A stretch of 64,000 nt of DNA from NCBI GenBank assembly GCA_937880875.1, contig CALGRI010000177.1, positions 1 through 64,000 of the forward strand, read 5' to 3'. A program made the translations under genes and the position numbers. This DNA comes from an uncultured Pseudomonadota bacterium (GTDB taxonomy: Bacteria > Desulfobacterota > Desulfobacteria > Desulfobacterales > Desulfobacteraceae). Position 1 is the stretch's first letter. Each line of letters begins with the position of its first letter. The notes beneath the pieces were generated by a model. That model had not been told where the DNA came from. It did no database searches and saw only the letters and a list, made by a program, of their open reading frames with translations. Below, one piece after another: positions 48,713 through 58,787 of this stretch.

Positions 48713-49495
48713 TTATTTTTTGTTGCAGAGCCTGTGAATGGTCTGTGCGTGCCATTCTCCACGCCCGGAGAATGTGGGTTGGCCTAATTCAACCAAACGG
48801 CTTGCAACCATGTCAAATGTATCGCCTTTGGCTCTCATGCTGTGGATAATATCCATGACAGCCTCACGACTGAGAAGTTTGTTGTCAGTTGAAACCATTT
48901 CTTCAGCCTTTTTTACCACTATTTTCTTTCTTTTTCGAAGGACAGGTTTTTTAGGATCAATGTTCTCAACACGTGATTTAACCGTTTCGACAATTGTTTT
49001 AACCAGTTCGATATTTTCCAGGGGTTCAGTGACGACAAGTCCTGGCTTTTGGGAGATGACATTATGAAGTTCAAAAATTTCTTCTGGGGCATTATCTCTC
49101 TGGGGCTCTTTTTCTTGTACCGGAGCGATATTCAGGTGATCTACAATTCTTTCAATGGCAATGGCCTGGCGTTCTATCATATCTGCCGTTCTTTCCTGGA
49201 TACTGATCAGGTAATCCTGACTTTTTGCCAGGGTTTCAACATAGCTGCTTAGGTTATCAATTGCTTCTGTCAGCATGGATGTTATTGAGGTCTCTTCCGT
49301 GGGAAGTTGATTCCCAGCCTGATTTTGAGCCGGAGGCCTTTTCATTCCATTGCTTCTATTATTCTGGTATCCGCCATAAGAATGAAACCTGGGGTTGCTG
49401 GTATAATGATAGGAATTATCAGTATTTTTGCGCGTTTTGGGTGTGCGTGGTTTTTCAGCCTGGCCATTACGAAGGCTTTGTAAAAAATCGTTCAT
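48713..49495 (-). CDS. Hypothetical protein: low-complexity N-terminus, helical middle, recombinase-like HTH C-terminus
   Basis: N-terminal NTDNSYHYTSNPRFHSYGGYQNNRSNG; C-terminal MVASRLVELGQPTFSGRGEWHAQTIHRLCNKK. Confidence 0.7.
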   Translation of the reverse strand: MNDFLQSLRNGQAEKPRTPKTRKNTDNSYHYTSNPRFHSYGGYQNNRSNGMKRPPAQNQAGNQLPTEETSITSMLTEAIDNLSSYVETLAKSQDYLISIQERTADMIERQAIAIERIVDHLNIAPVQEKEPQRDNAPEEIFELHNVISQKPGLVVTEPLENIELVKTIVETVKSRVENIDPKKPVLRKRKKIVVKKAEEMVSTDNKLLSREAVMDIIHSMRAKGDTFDMVASRLVELGQPTFSGRGEWHAQTIHRLCNKK

Positions 49496-49814
49496 TTAGT
49501 TCATATCCTCCTTGGGATAATTTAAAAATAACAAAGATGGTGTTATTAAACTTGACTAAAGTGCTTGTTTTTTCGACTCAGTAATTTTTAAAGAAAATTT
49601 CGAAACGTCCTTTAATCGTCAGCATAATATTTCGATTATCTACTTATCCTTTTTTTGGGGATACTTGTCAAGCTTTTTTACGAACTTTTTTACGATTTGG
49701 CAAATGGCGACACAAATGCGCCTTTTCGCTGTTTTTATTCGTTTGAAACTGAATGTCCTTTATGATAAAATTTATTATTTGATAATTTTTATGAATAATA
49801 AGGACAAAATCAGC

Positions 49815-50219
49815 ATGATTGAAAATAAAACCTATAAGATCCCCTATAAAATTGAAGATCCAAGTATTGTAAAGACAGATCTTTTAATGGCCATACCATA
49901 TGCCTATAAATCCAAACGAAGTATTGATATCATCATCAGGCAACCGGAATATACATCGGTATGCCCGATGACAGGCCTGCCGGATAATGGTTGTATCACG
50001 ATAAAGTACAGACCGGATGAAACCATTGTTGAACTCAAATCATTAAAATATTATCTATTGCAATTTAGAAACGTTGGTATGTTTTATGAGCACGTGGTCA
50101 ACAGGATTCTGGATGACCTGGTTCAGGTTTTAAAACCCTTGAGAATGGAGGTCACCGGCGAATTCACCCCAAGGGGGGGGGTCAGCTCGGTGGCAACAGC
50201 TGTTTATGAAAAAGAATAA
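49815..50219 (+). CDS. queF: NADPH-dependent 7-cyano-7-deazaguanine reductase (start 49791 or 49815; the track start at 49665 looks too early)
   Basis: EYTSVCPMTGLPDNGCITIKYRPDETIVELKSLKYYLLQFRNVGMFYEHVVNRILDDLV, GEFTPRGGV. Confidence 0.93.
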   Translation: MIENKTYKIPYKIEDPSIVKTDLLMAIPYAYKSKRSIDIIIRQPEYTSVCPMTGLPDNGCITIKYRPDETIVELKSLKYYLLQFRNVGMFYEHVVNRILDDLVQVLKPLRMEVTGEFTPRGGVSSVATAVYEKE

Positions 50220-50225
50220 AAAAAA

Positions 50226-51191
50226 TCATGCGATATCGACTTCAAACTCGTTGATGAGATCCAGGACATGATTTTTTGAATGGATGCCGGATAGTTTAGT
50301 CCTGAATGCAGAACATCCGGGCAAGCCTTTTACAAACCATGAAAGCCTGCTCCGAAGCATTCGACAGGCAGGCTTTTCACCAAAATAAGCCACATACATC
50401 TGAGTCAACCGCTCCATTGTTCTGAATATTTCGCAATGTGAAGGGGTTTTATAAGATCCGGTTTCGAGGAAATCATCGATCTGGGAAAGGATAAAAGGAT
50501 TTTTCATGGCAGCACGACCCACCATGACTGCATCACATCCGGTAAGCTCGATCATCTTTTGGGCATCTTCAACCGTGTTAATGTCACCATTACCAATAAC
50601 AGGAATGGACAATTGCTGTTTTAATGCTTTGATTAAATCCCAGTTTGCCTTGCCTTTAAATCCCTGGTTTGCAGTTCTGGGGTGCATAGTAATGGCATCA
50701 ACCCCGGTATCCTGGGCGATACGCGCAATTTCAAACGCCTGTTGACCGGAAGGGTCCCAGCCAGAGCGTATTTTTATGGTCAAAGGCAGATCAATTGCCT
50801 TTCGGACTGCGGTTAAAATTATTTCACTGAGTTTAGGTTCTCTCATCAATGCAATTCCAGCCCCCTGCTTCACAATTTTTTTTACACTACAGCCAAAATT
50901 AATATCGATAATACTGGCTATGTTCAGATCCTGTATAACTTTCGCACCTTTTGCCATGGAATCGGGATCAGATCCGAACAATTGAACCGACAGGGGCTGC
51001 TCTTCTTTTTTTGAAGACAAAAGAGTGAGGGTTTTTTCAGAATTATAAAAAATTCCCTTTGCACTGACCATTTCAGAACAGACAACAGCACAGCCGCATT
51101 CTTTTACAAGAAGTCTGAAGGGCAGGTTGGTTATTCCTGCAAGGGGAGCTAGAAATGTTTTTCCATGAATTTTTAAATTTTTAATTTTCAT
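50226..51191 (-). CDS. dusB: tRNA dihydrouridine synthase (DusB-like), start trimmed to MKIKNLKIHGK
   Basis: FLAPLAGITNLPFRLLVKECGC, INFGCSVKKIVKQGAGIALMREPKL, MHPRTANQGFKGKANW, IGNGDINT. Confidence 0.93.
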   Translation of the reverse strand: MKIKNLKIHGKTFLAPLAGITNLPFRLLVKECGCAVVCSEMVSAKGIFYNSEKTLTLLSSKKEEQPLSVQLFGSDPDSMAKGAKVIQDLNIASIIDINFGCSVKKIVKQGAGIALMREPKLSEIILTAVRKAIDLPLTIKIRSGWDPSGQQAFEIARIAQDTGVDAITMHPRTANQGFKGKANWDLIKALKQQLSIPVIGNGDINTVEDAQKMIELTGCDAVMVGRAAMKNPFILSQIDDFLETGSYKTPSHCEIFRTMERLTQMYVAYFGEKPACRMLRSRLSWFVKGLPGCSAFRTKLSGIHSKNHVLDLINEFEVDIA

Positions 51192-52110
51192 TGAGGCCCG
51201 CGTTTTCTTTAATGATGTTATCAATTTGAGGGTTTGCATAGCAAAAAAGACAATTATGAAAACAGGGGTGGTCAGCATATGATCCTATATCAATTGATTT
51301 GGTGCACTTACACCCCTGTTTTGAGCGTTGGCCAAAATCTCTTTTAATTTCAGGGTTCCGGCCAAAGAGTGTTTTTAACAATTTGCCGTCAATACATGAA
51401 TTCTCCAATACTGTGGTGTCAGCATCAAGACTTGAGAATATTTTTTTTTCGCAACACAGATGAAGGGTTAGGCTTGTTGAAACCAAATGTTTTTCCATTT
51501 TATGAATCACTTGTTTCTTTTTATCCATGGGCGGATCACTAAAAAGAACAGCCTGATGATTTTTTTTATATAAAAAATTCAGTCTTTTTTGGATTTTGCT
51601 GTAATTATCAAAAAAGCTTGTAACACATTTTTTAATTCCAAGTTTTGAGGCTTCTTGTGCAATTAAGGAAAAATCTGAAAGATTATTTTTTATCGGGCCA
51701 AGGGGTTCGGTTTGATAAAAACAAATAGGGTCAAACCGCCAGGATATTTTTTGGGATCCAAAAAGGCAGGCAAGTTTATTTAATTGTTCAAGCCTTTTCC
51801 TTAAGGGAGGAAGATTTGGCTCAAGCAAAGAGGATTCAGAATTTATTGTAAAATTGAAATATAGATTGAATCCCAGTTGCAAAAGTTTTTCGCCGGCTTT
51901 TTTCCTGATCAAGGGATCATAGTTTTTTGACCAGAATACTATTGAATGAATCGAGTCCCTGGATATATCAATTTTTTTGATGGTTTTTGTGAAGGGATTT
52001 TTCACGTTGAAAAAACCGAGATTGATATGGTCCATGAACCAGTCCATGTAAAAGGCCGGGATATCCGTTCTTCTGGAGGCAGATAAGATTCTATCCGGAT
52101 TCTGGTTCAT
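51181..52110 (-). CDS. DUF1848-family protein
   Basis: ILSASRRTDIPAFYMDWFMDHI, FWSKNYDPLI, C-terminal Cys-rich CKCTKSIDIGSYADHPCFHNCLFCYANP. Confidence 0.85.
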   Translation of the reverse strand: MNQNPDRILSASRRTDIPAFYMDWFMDHINLGFFNVKNPFTKTIKKIDISRDSIHSIVFWSKNYDPLIRKKAGEKLLQLGFNLYFNFTINSESSLLEPNLPPLRKRLEQLNKLACLFGSQKISWRFDPICFYQTEPLGPIKNNLSDFSLIAQEASKLGIKKCVTSFFDNYSKIQKRLNFLYKKNHQAVLFSDPPMDKKKQVIHKMEKHLVSTSLTLHLCCEKKIFSSLDADTTVLENSCIDGKLLKTLFGRNPEIKRDFGQRSKQGCKCTKSIDIGSYADHPCFHNCLFCYANPQIDNIIKENAGLNEN

Positions 52111-52495
52111 TTTTCTTTTTTAAGTCGGAAAAGGAAATGATTTTGGCCTGGGTCTTTTTTTTAGGCCCCATATCTTTTGAAGCTTTTTTATCATTGGGGC
52201 TTTCAGGCTTTTTTAATGGCAGGTCCTCCCCAGAGCTTTTAATTTTTTCCAGTTTCATTTTCTGACCGTTCATATGAAATTCACTGCCATTTATATAATC
52301 ACCTTTTAAAATCCAAGTGACCGCCTGCAAAGGGATCTGGAGCATTAATAATTTGATGTGGTACCAGTCCTTTTTAGCATCCGGAAGTATGCTTTCAACC
52401 CTTGCAAAAGATATGGGTGCATCTTCAAGATAGATTAAGACAATGTCATTAACAGCAGCCATAGACTCCTCATCTGGTTTGATTTTTCTTGTCAA
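52091..52495 (-). CDS. Conserved hypothetical protein (start probably MAAVNDIVL at 52462)
   Basis: Compact beta-rich N-terminus VNDIVLIYLEDAPISFARVESILPD with a Lys-rich tail; overlaps DUF1848 gene. Confidence 0.65.
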   Translation of the reverse strand: MTRKIKPDEESMAAVNDIVLIYLEDAPISFARVESILPDAKKDWYHIKLLMLQIPLQAVTWILKGDYINGSEFHMNGQKMKLEKIKSSGEDLPLKKPESPNDKKASKDMGPKKKTQAKIISFSDLKKKNEPESG

Positions 52496-52546
52496 TAGTT
52501 TTCATATAACATAATCTCTCCATAACGAAAAGAATGGACTAAAATT

Positions 52547-53971
52547 ATGCCCCCTTTCTATGAAAATAAATGGAAAATTTTTTTTCTTGTTGCAACCTCA
52601 ATTTTTATGTCAACCTTGGATTCCAGTATTGTTAATGTTGCCCTGCCCTATATGATGCAGGAGTTTCAAACAGATATTCAAACCATTCAGTGGGTGGTGT
52701 TAATTTATCTTATAACTATTTCTTCTTTGCTTTTAACATTTGGCAGGCTTTCTGATATTAAAGGCAGAAAACTTATATATGTTCTGGGGTTTACTATATT
52801 TGTGGCAGGGTCCTGGTTATGCGGTATGGCCCGAACACCTCAATTTTTAATTATTTCCAGGGCTTTGCAGGGGGGTGGGGCATCCATGCTCATGGCATGT
52901 TCACCTGCCCTGATTGTAGATGTCTTCCCTGTGCAGGAGCGGGGAAAAGCCCTTGGGATGATGGGCGCTGTCGTTGCTGCAGGGCTTACAACAGGGCCTG
53001 TTGTTGGCGGGGTCCTTCTTGAGTATTTTTCCTGGCGGTTTATTTTTTATATTAATATTCCCATCGGGATTGCTGCCGTCTTAGGCGGTATGTTTGTTTT
53101 AAAAAGCGTTCAACAAGCCTGGAAAAGAGAAGAACCCATGGATAAAACCGGCAGCATTTTATTGATCATTATTTTATCCAGCCTTATTGTTTTTTTGACG
53201 CAAATGTCTAAGTGGGGTATAATTTCAATCCTTTCCCTCTCATTTGCAGGGCTTTTTATCCTGGCATGTATTGGTTTTGTGGTAAATGAGACAAGATCAG
53301 ACTATCCCTTGTTTGATATGGAACTTTTAAAAATTAAATTGTTTGTATTCCCTGTGATCTCTTCGGCAATTTTATTTGCAGCTCTTTTTGTTATTGTTTT
53401 TATGATGCCGTTTTACCTGACATATCCATGTGGTTTTTCAGCATCAAAAACAGGTTTGATCATGATCGTTCCTTTTTTATTTCTTTTGGTTGTCAGTCCC
53501 GTGTCTGGAATGCTGTATGATAAGTTTGGTTCAAAACGCTTATGTGTGACCGGTATGAGTGTTTTGACATTGTCTCTTGCTTCATTAATGACGGTTCACC
53601 CGTCAATGGATGTTTTATCCATTCTCTGGCGGATTGCCCTTGCCGGAATTGGAACAGCACTTTTTGTGCCTCCCAATAATACAGCCATAATGAGTTGTGT
53701 CCAATCATCAAGACGTGGAATCGCCTCAGGAGCTGTCGCTACAGCCAGGAATATCGGTATGGTGATTGGGGTGGCCCTGGCTGGTTTGATTTTTACCACT
53801 TCTTTTTCAACGCTTACAAATGGCTCAACCCTTGAAAATTATTTGCCGGTAATGGAGCCTTTTTTTATGAGCAGTTTTAAACAAACAATGTTAATGGGTG
53901 CTGTTCTTTCAGGTTTTGGAATAGGTGTGACCTTTGCAAGAGGCAAAGAACAAGGCAAAGACAAAAGATAA
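52547..53971 (+). CDS. MFS transporter, DHA2-type drug efflux family
   Basis: LDSSIVNVALPYMMQEF, GRLSDIKGRKLIYVLG, ALGMMGAVVAAGLTTGPVVGGVLLEYFSWRFIFYINIPIG. Confidence 0.94.
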   Translation: MPPFYENKWKIFFLVATSIFMSTLDSSIVNVALPYMMQEFQTDIQTIQWVVLIYLITISSLLLTFGRLSDIKGRKLIYVLGFTIFVAGSWLCGMARTPQFLIISRALQGGGASMLMACSPALIVDVFPVQERGKALGMMGAVVAAGLTTGPVVGGVLLEYFSWRFIFYINIPIGIAAVLGGMFVLKSVQQAWKREEPMDKTGSILLIIILSSLIVFLTQMSKWGIISILSLSFAGLFILACIGFVVNETRSDYPLFDMELLKIKLFVFPVISSAILFAALFVIVFMMPFYLTYPCGFSASKTGLIMIVPFLFLLVVSPVSGMLYDKFGSKRLCVTGMSVLTLSLASLMTVHPSMDVLSILWRIALAGIGTALFVPPNNTAIMSCVQSSRRGIASGAVATARNIGMVIGVALAGLIFTTSFSTLTNGSTLENYLPVMEPFFMSSFKQTMLMGAVLSGFGIGVTFARGKEQGKDKR

Positions 53972-54002
53972 CGAATGATTCCCCCAAAAAAAGGAGGGCG
54001 GT

Positions 54003-54797
54003 ATGATGCAACAGTCCTTTAAAAACTTATCTATTTTGGATCAGCCTCTTGTGTTGAGGCATCTTTTCCATCCGCGGCTTGAAGACAGCTTAAGGCAGGC
54101 AAGAAATAACCGGGATGATATAATGATCCCGGTCGATGGAGGCGTTCAGGTGGGTGCGTCGTTTCATTTTGTTAAGAATGATGCACCTGTGGTTCTTTTT
54201 TTCCATGGCAATGGAGAAATTGTATCAGACTATGATGATATAGGATGCCTGTTTAATGATAAAGGGTTAAATTTTTTTGTGGTGGATTACCGTGGATATG
54301 GAAGATCAACCGGCACGGCATCTGTCACATCAATGATGAAGGATTGCCTTAGTATTTTTAATTTTGTCCGGGCGTATATGGCAAACATGAAATTGACGGG
54401 TTCTTTGTGTGTTATGGGAAGATCTTTGGGTAGCGCCTCTGCAATTGAACTTTGCAGCACCCGGGCAAATGATTTTAAATGTCTTATTATTGAAAGCGGG
54501 TTTGCCTGGGTTGTCCCCTTGCTGAAAAAGCTTGGTATTAATCTTGAAGCCATTGGTTTTATGGAAGAACATGGTTTTGAAAATATCGATAAAATTAAGA
54601 CATTTTCAAAACCTTTTCTTTTGATCCATGCTCAGTTTGATCACATTATCCCTTTTTCAGATGGTCAGGCACTCTTTGATGCATGTGGTTCAAGCGATAA
54701 AACACTTCTAGAGATCAAAGGGGCAAATCATAATGATATTTTTCTAAAAGGAATGGATCCATACCTTTCCCATATTAAAAAAATCTGTTTTCAATAG
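54003..54797 (+). CDS. Alpha/beta hydrolase
   Basis: VLFFHGNGEIVSDYDD, DYRGYGRSTGT, VMGRSLGSASAIEL nucleophile elbow, GANHNDIF. Confidence 0.9.
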   Translation: MMQQSFKNLSILDQPLVLRHLFHPRLEDSLRQARNNRDDIMIPVDGGVQVGASFHFVKNDAPVVLFFHGNGEIVSDYDDIGCLFNDKGLNFFVVDYRGYGRSTGTASVTSMMKDCLSIFNFVRAYMANMKLTGSLCVMGRSLGSASAIELCSTRANDFKCLIIESGFAWVVPLLKKLGINLEAIGFMEEHGFENIDKIKTFSKPFLLIHAQFDHIIPFSDGQALFDACGSSDKTLLEIKGANHNDIFLKGMDPYLSHIKKICFQ

Positions 54798-54800
54798 ACC

Positions 54801-55328
54801 CTATTCACCCTCAAAAGGAACAACAAAAACCGGGACACTGGATCGTTTCAAAACCTTTCTGACCACATTATTTCCCATGGCTTCTGCCAGCAGTCCTTGC
54901 TGTTTGCACCCTATAACGATCAAGTCGCAGTCTTCTTCTATAGCCGTGGATGTTATTTCATCAGCAATGGAACGACCTTCAGCCACCAGAATTTTTGAAA
55001 TCAGGGAATTATTTTCAGAGGGCTCTTTGTTTTGCCCGGTTTCTTCAAAAAAACCGGCAATGGCTTGACGAATTTTCAAGGCATCAACATTTTTTCCTAT
55101 CAGGATGTTTCTTGCCTGGCTTATATGCTCTGATTTCAAATTTTTATATAATTGTTCACCAAATGCCATTTGAATTCGCTTTTCAGAGCGGGGGCTTTCT
55201 TCCATTACATGGATGACGATGATATTGGCACTCTGGCAGACGGCCAGAAACGCAGCATGCTCAAAAACCTGTTTCATATTAGCAGAAAGATCAGATGCAA
55301 AAAGAATATTCTTTGCTGGTTCAACCAT
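54801..55328 (-). CDS. Universal stress protein
   Basis: NILFASDLSANMKQVFEHAAFLA, DLIVIGCKQQGLLAEAMGNNVVRKVLKRSSVPVFVV. Confidence 0.92.
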   Translation of the reverse strand: MVEPAKNILFASDLSANMKQVFEHAAFLAVCQSANIIVIHVMEESPRSEKRIQMAFGEQLYKNLKSEHISQARNILIGKNVDALKIRQAIAGFFEETGQNKEPSENNSLISKILVAEGRSIADEITSTAIEEDCDLIVIGCKQQGLLAEAMGNNVVRKVLKRSSVPVFVVPFEGE

Positions 55329-55503
55329 TTTTATTCCTCCAAAATTATATTTGCGAAAAGGTTAATTTTAAACGCTAGTTACATTAGTTAATTGAAAAAT
55401 CAACAGATGTAAACCTGGTTCATATATTAAATAAATATTATAAATATGCAAGTGTTGATTCCCGGTTTTCTGTGAAAAAAGGAAAAATAACAAGATGATA
55501 GGA

Positions 55504-55788
55504 TTAATTGGCGGGGTAATCGACCCTTTCTTTTAAGTCTTTACCGCATTTAAAAAATGGAAGTTTTTTAGAAGCAACATGAACAATTTCTCCGGTTTTT
55601 GGATTCCTGCCGGTATAGGATTGATATCTTTTCAAGTGAAAGGCCCATAACCCTCTAATTTCGACCCGGTCTCCCTTTGCCAGAGCTTTTGCAATTTCTG
55701 AAAAAAATAAATTGACAAGGTCTATTGCTTCCTTTTGCGTCAGAGAGCATCTGTTTTTAAGAGTTTCAATCAATTTAAGCTTGTTCAT
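55504..55788 (-). CDS. HU/IHF-family DNA-binding protein
   Basis: MNKLKLIETLKNRCSLTQKEAIDLVNLFFSEIAKAL, GRNPKTGEIVHVASKKLPFFKCGKDLKERV. Confidence 0.92.
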   Translation of the reverse strand: MNKLKLIETLKNRCSLTQKEAIDLVNLFFSEIAKALAKGDRVEIRGLWAFHLKRYQSYTGRNPKTGEIVHVASKKLPFFKCGKDLKERVDYPAN

Positions 55789-55880
55789 TTATTCTCCCCA
55801 TATTATTAACCCGAATTAAAAATTTTCAAAGACTCAATATATAATAAAAAAAGCAATGGTTTTTCAATAGGTAAAAACAC

Positions 55881-56846
55881 CTATTTTTTAATAAATTCAG
55901 GTTCAGTTTTAAAAAAAGCTTCAACCATGTCCTGATATTTGGTGATTGAATCAGCTTTTAATATTTTTTTAAGTTGTTTCCTGCTATCCTTGAACGAAGG
56001 TCCAAGGTATCTCCAGAATCCTTTCATTCGTCCGGTTAAATGGGCAGGTCCTGAGAATATGGTTTGATAATTGTCAAAAAGATCATCATGAAATTTTTTT
56101 AACCGGTCAATTTGATTTTTATTTACAAGAACACCTTTTATATCCTCTGCAAGGAATGGATTAGAAAGAAGTCCCCGTCCAATCATGAATCGTATTATAT
56201 AGGGGAATTTTTTTTGAACAATGTGAAAGGTATTTAAATCTGTGATATCCCCGTTATAAGTGAGCGCGTGCCGGCTGCATAAAAGGGCTTTCTCAAACGC
56301 GTCATGATCTGATGTCCCCTCATACATCTGGATTCCGGTTCTAGGGTGAAGAATGATTTCATCTAAGGGATATTTATTTAAGATAGGCAAAAGATTGAAA
56401 ATTTCATCTTTTGATTTTCTGCCTAATCTTAATTTTATGGAAAGTGTATTGGAAATTTTGGGTAGAATAGTGTCCAGAAAGGCATCAATTTTATCAGGAT
56501 ACATTAAAAGACCTGACCCTCTATTTTTTTTTGCGATTTTTGAATGAGGGCATCCCAGGTTCCAGTTTATTTTTTTATGACCCATTTCATAAAGGTGATC
56601 CGCAAGGAAGATAAAATCTTTTGCAACATTCCCAAGAATTTGAGGGACTACAAACAATTTTTTATTATTTTCAGGATCCACATCTTTTATCCTGGAAGGC
56701 TTTAACCGCATTTGGCCCATGGTTGAAATAAACGGTGCAACAGCCTCATCCACACCTGAAAAATGATCTGAAAATACATTTCGAAATGTTACATCTGTAA
56801 ACCCCTGAAGAGGGGCAAGTATTATTGTGGTATTGTTTTTTGTCAT
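55881..56846 (-). CDS. tRNA dihydrouridine synthase family protein (second paralogue)
   Basis: ILAPLQGFTDVTFRNVF, NWNLGCPHSKIAKKNRGSGLLMYPDKI, LHPRTGIQMYEG, YNGDITDL. Confidence 0.9.
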   Translation of the reverse strand: MTKNNTTIILAPLQGFTDVTFRNVFSDHFSGVDEAVAPFISTMGQMRLKPSRIKDVDPENNKKLFVVPQILGNVAKDFIFLADHLYEMGHKKINWNLGCPHSKIAKKNRGSGLLMYPDKIDAFLDTILPKISNTLSIKLRLGRKSKDEIFNLLPILNKYPLDEIILHPRTGIQMYEGTSDHDAFEKALLCSRHALTYNGDITDLNTFHIVQKKFPYIIRFMIGRGLLSNPFLAEDIKGVLVNKNQIDRLKKFHDDLFDNYQTIFSGPAHLTGRMKGFWRYLGPSFKDSRKQLKKILKADSITKYQDMVEAFFKTEPEFIKK

Positions 56847-56937
56847 ATAGGGAAATTTATTTTGAGTTATTATGTTAAATTAATACAAAGTCAGAAAAAA
56901 ACTTTGACAAACATTATGGTGATAAATTATACACACC

Positions 56938-58758
56938 ATGTATTTTGGTCTTAGCTTATATAACATTAAAACAGATTGCAAGGAGTGTTTTAAAGGTATG
57001 AAAGAGCTTTTCAAAGAGGTTATCCTATTAAATATGATGGAAGAAACCTTGGAAAAAGAAGATTGCGCAAAAAAATTGTTTGGCCGTTTAAATGCAATGG
57101 AATTGCCTGAATATTTTAATTGGGCTTCAGAAATATTTGAAGACCTTCATGTCAAAGGGAATCCAGATAAAAAAGCTTTAATCTGGACAGATATAGATAC
57201 GCTTGAGACCAAAACGTATTCCTATGGAACCTTATTAAAAAAAGCAAATCAGCTGATAAACTTTCTTCATAAATCAGGCCTTGAAAAAGGGGATAATCTT
57301 TATATGATGAATCCTGTTTTACCTGAAAGCTGGTTTGCCAGCCTTGCCTGCATTAAAGCAGGAATGGTCTGCGTCCCAACAGCAATTACAATGACTCAAA
57401 GAGAATTGGAATTTAGGTTTGAAACTTATTGTCCCAAGGTTATCATGGCAGATGAGGATTCTGCATGTCTGATTGATAAAGCTCTAAAAGAAACCAATAT
57501 TGAGCCCAAACTCAAACTGGTATTAGGACAAAAGACAGGCTGGATATCTTTTGACGTGGTTGAAAATGAACCCACTGATGCTAAGGCTGCAAAGACAAGA
57601 TCCGAAGATACGCTTTTCTGCTTTTTCACCTCGGGAACAACCGGTCTTCCCAAAAGAGTCGGACACACAGCAGTATCATACCCTGTGGGACATTTGTCAA
57701 CCACAGTGATGATTGGCATAAAGCCTGATGATGTTCATCATAACCTGAGCGCCGCAGGATGGTCAAAATGGGCATGGTCCAGTTTTTTTGCGCCTTTTAA
57801 TGTCGGGGCCACAACAACCGGATTTAAATTTTCATTTCTGGACGGAGAACAATATCTTGATGCTATTTCAAGGCATGGGGTGACGATTTTTTGTGCACCT
57901 CCCACTGCCTGGAGAATGTTTGTGAATATGAATCTTGAATCTTTTAACCTGTCTTGTTTAATCCAGTCCATCAGTGCTGGGGAACCTTTGAATCCAGATG
58001 TGATTGAAAAATGGAAAAAATATACCAAAATTGAAATAAGGGACTATTACGGTCAGACTGAGTCCACAGCCATGATTGGAAATCCTCCCTGGATGAAAGG
58101 GAAAATAAGGCCCGGGTCTTTTGGATATCCTTCTTTTATGTATGATGTGGCATTGGCCGATAATGAAGGCAATGAGATCATTGAAGCAGGTCAGGCAGGC
58201 CATATTGTAGTAAAACTGGATCAATGGCGGCCCATTGGCCTTTTTTCAGAGTATATTGGCAGTCCTGAAAAAATGAGTTCAGTATTTGTTGATAATTATT
58301 ATTATACCGGAGACCGGGCATCCTTTGATGAAGACGGGTATTGGTGGTTTGAGGGAAGAGCCGATGATGTGATTAAGTCTTCGGATTACAGGATCGGTCC
58401 CTTTGAAGTTGAAAGTGCCCTTGTGGAATATCCTGCCGTGGCAGAAGCGGCAGTCGTCGGTTCTCCAGACCCGAATCGATACCAGCTTGTAAAAGCCTAT
58501 GTGATTTTAAATCCAAGTTATCTGGCTTCCAGGGAACTTGCGCTGGAACTTTTTAAACATACCATCACTATTTTACCAAAATTTAAGATTCCAAGAATCA
58601 TAGAATTTGTTCCTGAAGTTCCCAAAACCATGAGCGGTAAAATCAGGCGAATTGAATTAAGACAAATTGAAATTTCCAAACAGGAAAATTCAATGGATCA
58701 AGGAAATAAAGAATATTTTTATTGGGATTTTCCAGAACTGAATTCAAAAAAGAAATAG
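56938..58758 (+). CDS. AMP-dependent acyl-CoA synthetase (medium-chain/AcsM-like); start may be 56998
   Basis: FFTSGTTGLPKRVGHT, RDYYGQTESTAMIGN, YYTGDRASFDEDGYWWFEGRADDVIKSSDYRIGPFEVES, PKTMSGKIRRIELR. Confidence 0.94.
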   Translation: MYFGLSLYNIKTDCKECFKGMKELFKEVILLNMMEETLEKEDCAKKLFGRLNAMELPEYFNWASEIFEDLHVKGNPDKKALIWTDIDTLETKTYSYGTLLKKANQLINFLHKSGLEKGDNLYMMNPVLPESWFASLACIKAGMVCVPTAITMTQRELEFRFETYCPKVIMADEDSACLIDKALKETNIEPKLKLVLGQKTGWISFDVVENEPTDAKAAKTRSEDTLFCFFTSGTTGLPKRVGHTAVSYPVGHLSTTVMIGIKPDDVHHNLSAAGWSKWAWSSFFAPFNVGATTTGFKFSFLDGEQYLDAISRHGVTIFCAPPTAWRMFVNMNLESFNLSCLIQSISAGEPLNPDVIEKWKKYTKIEIRDYYGQTESTAMIGNPPWMKGKIRPGSFGYPSFMYDVALADNEGNEIIEAGQAGHIVVKLDQWRPIGLFSEYIGSPEKMSSVFVDNYYYTGDRASFDEDGYWWFEGRADDVIKSSDYRIGPFEVESALVEYPAVAEAAVVGSPDPNRYQLVKAYVILNPSYLASRELALELFKHTITILPKFKIPRIIEFVPEVPKTMSGKIRRIELRQIEISKQENSMDQGNKEYFYWDFPELNSKKK

Positions 58759-58787
58759 AAATATATAATACCAGGATATTGCCTTAA

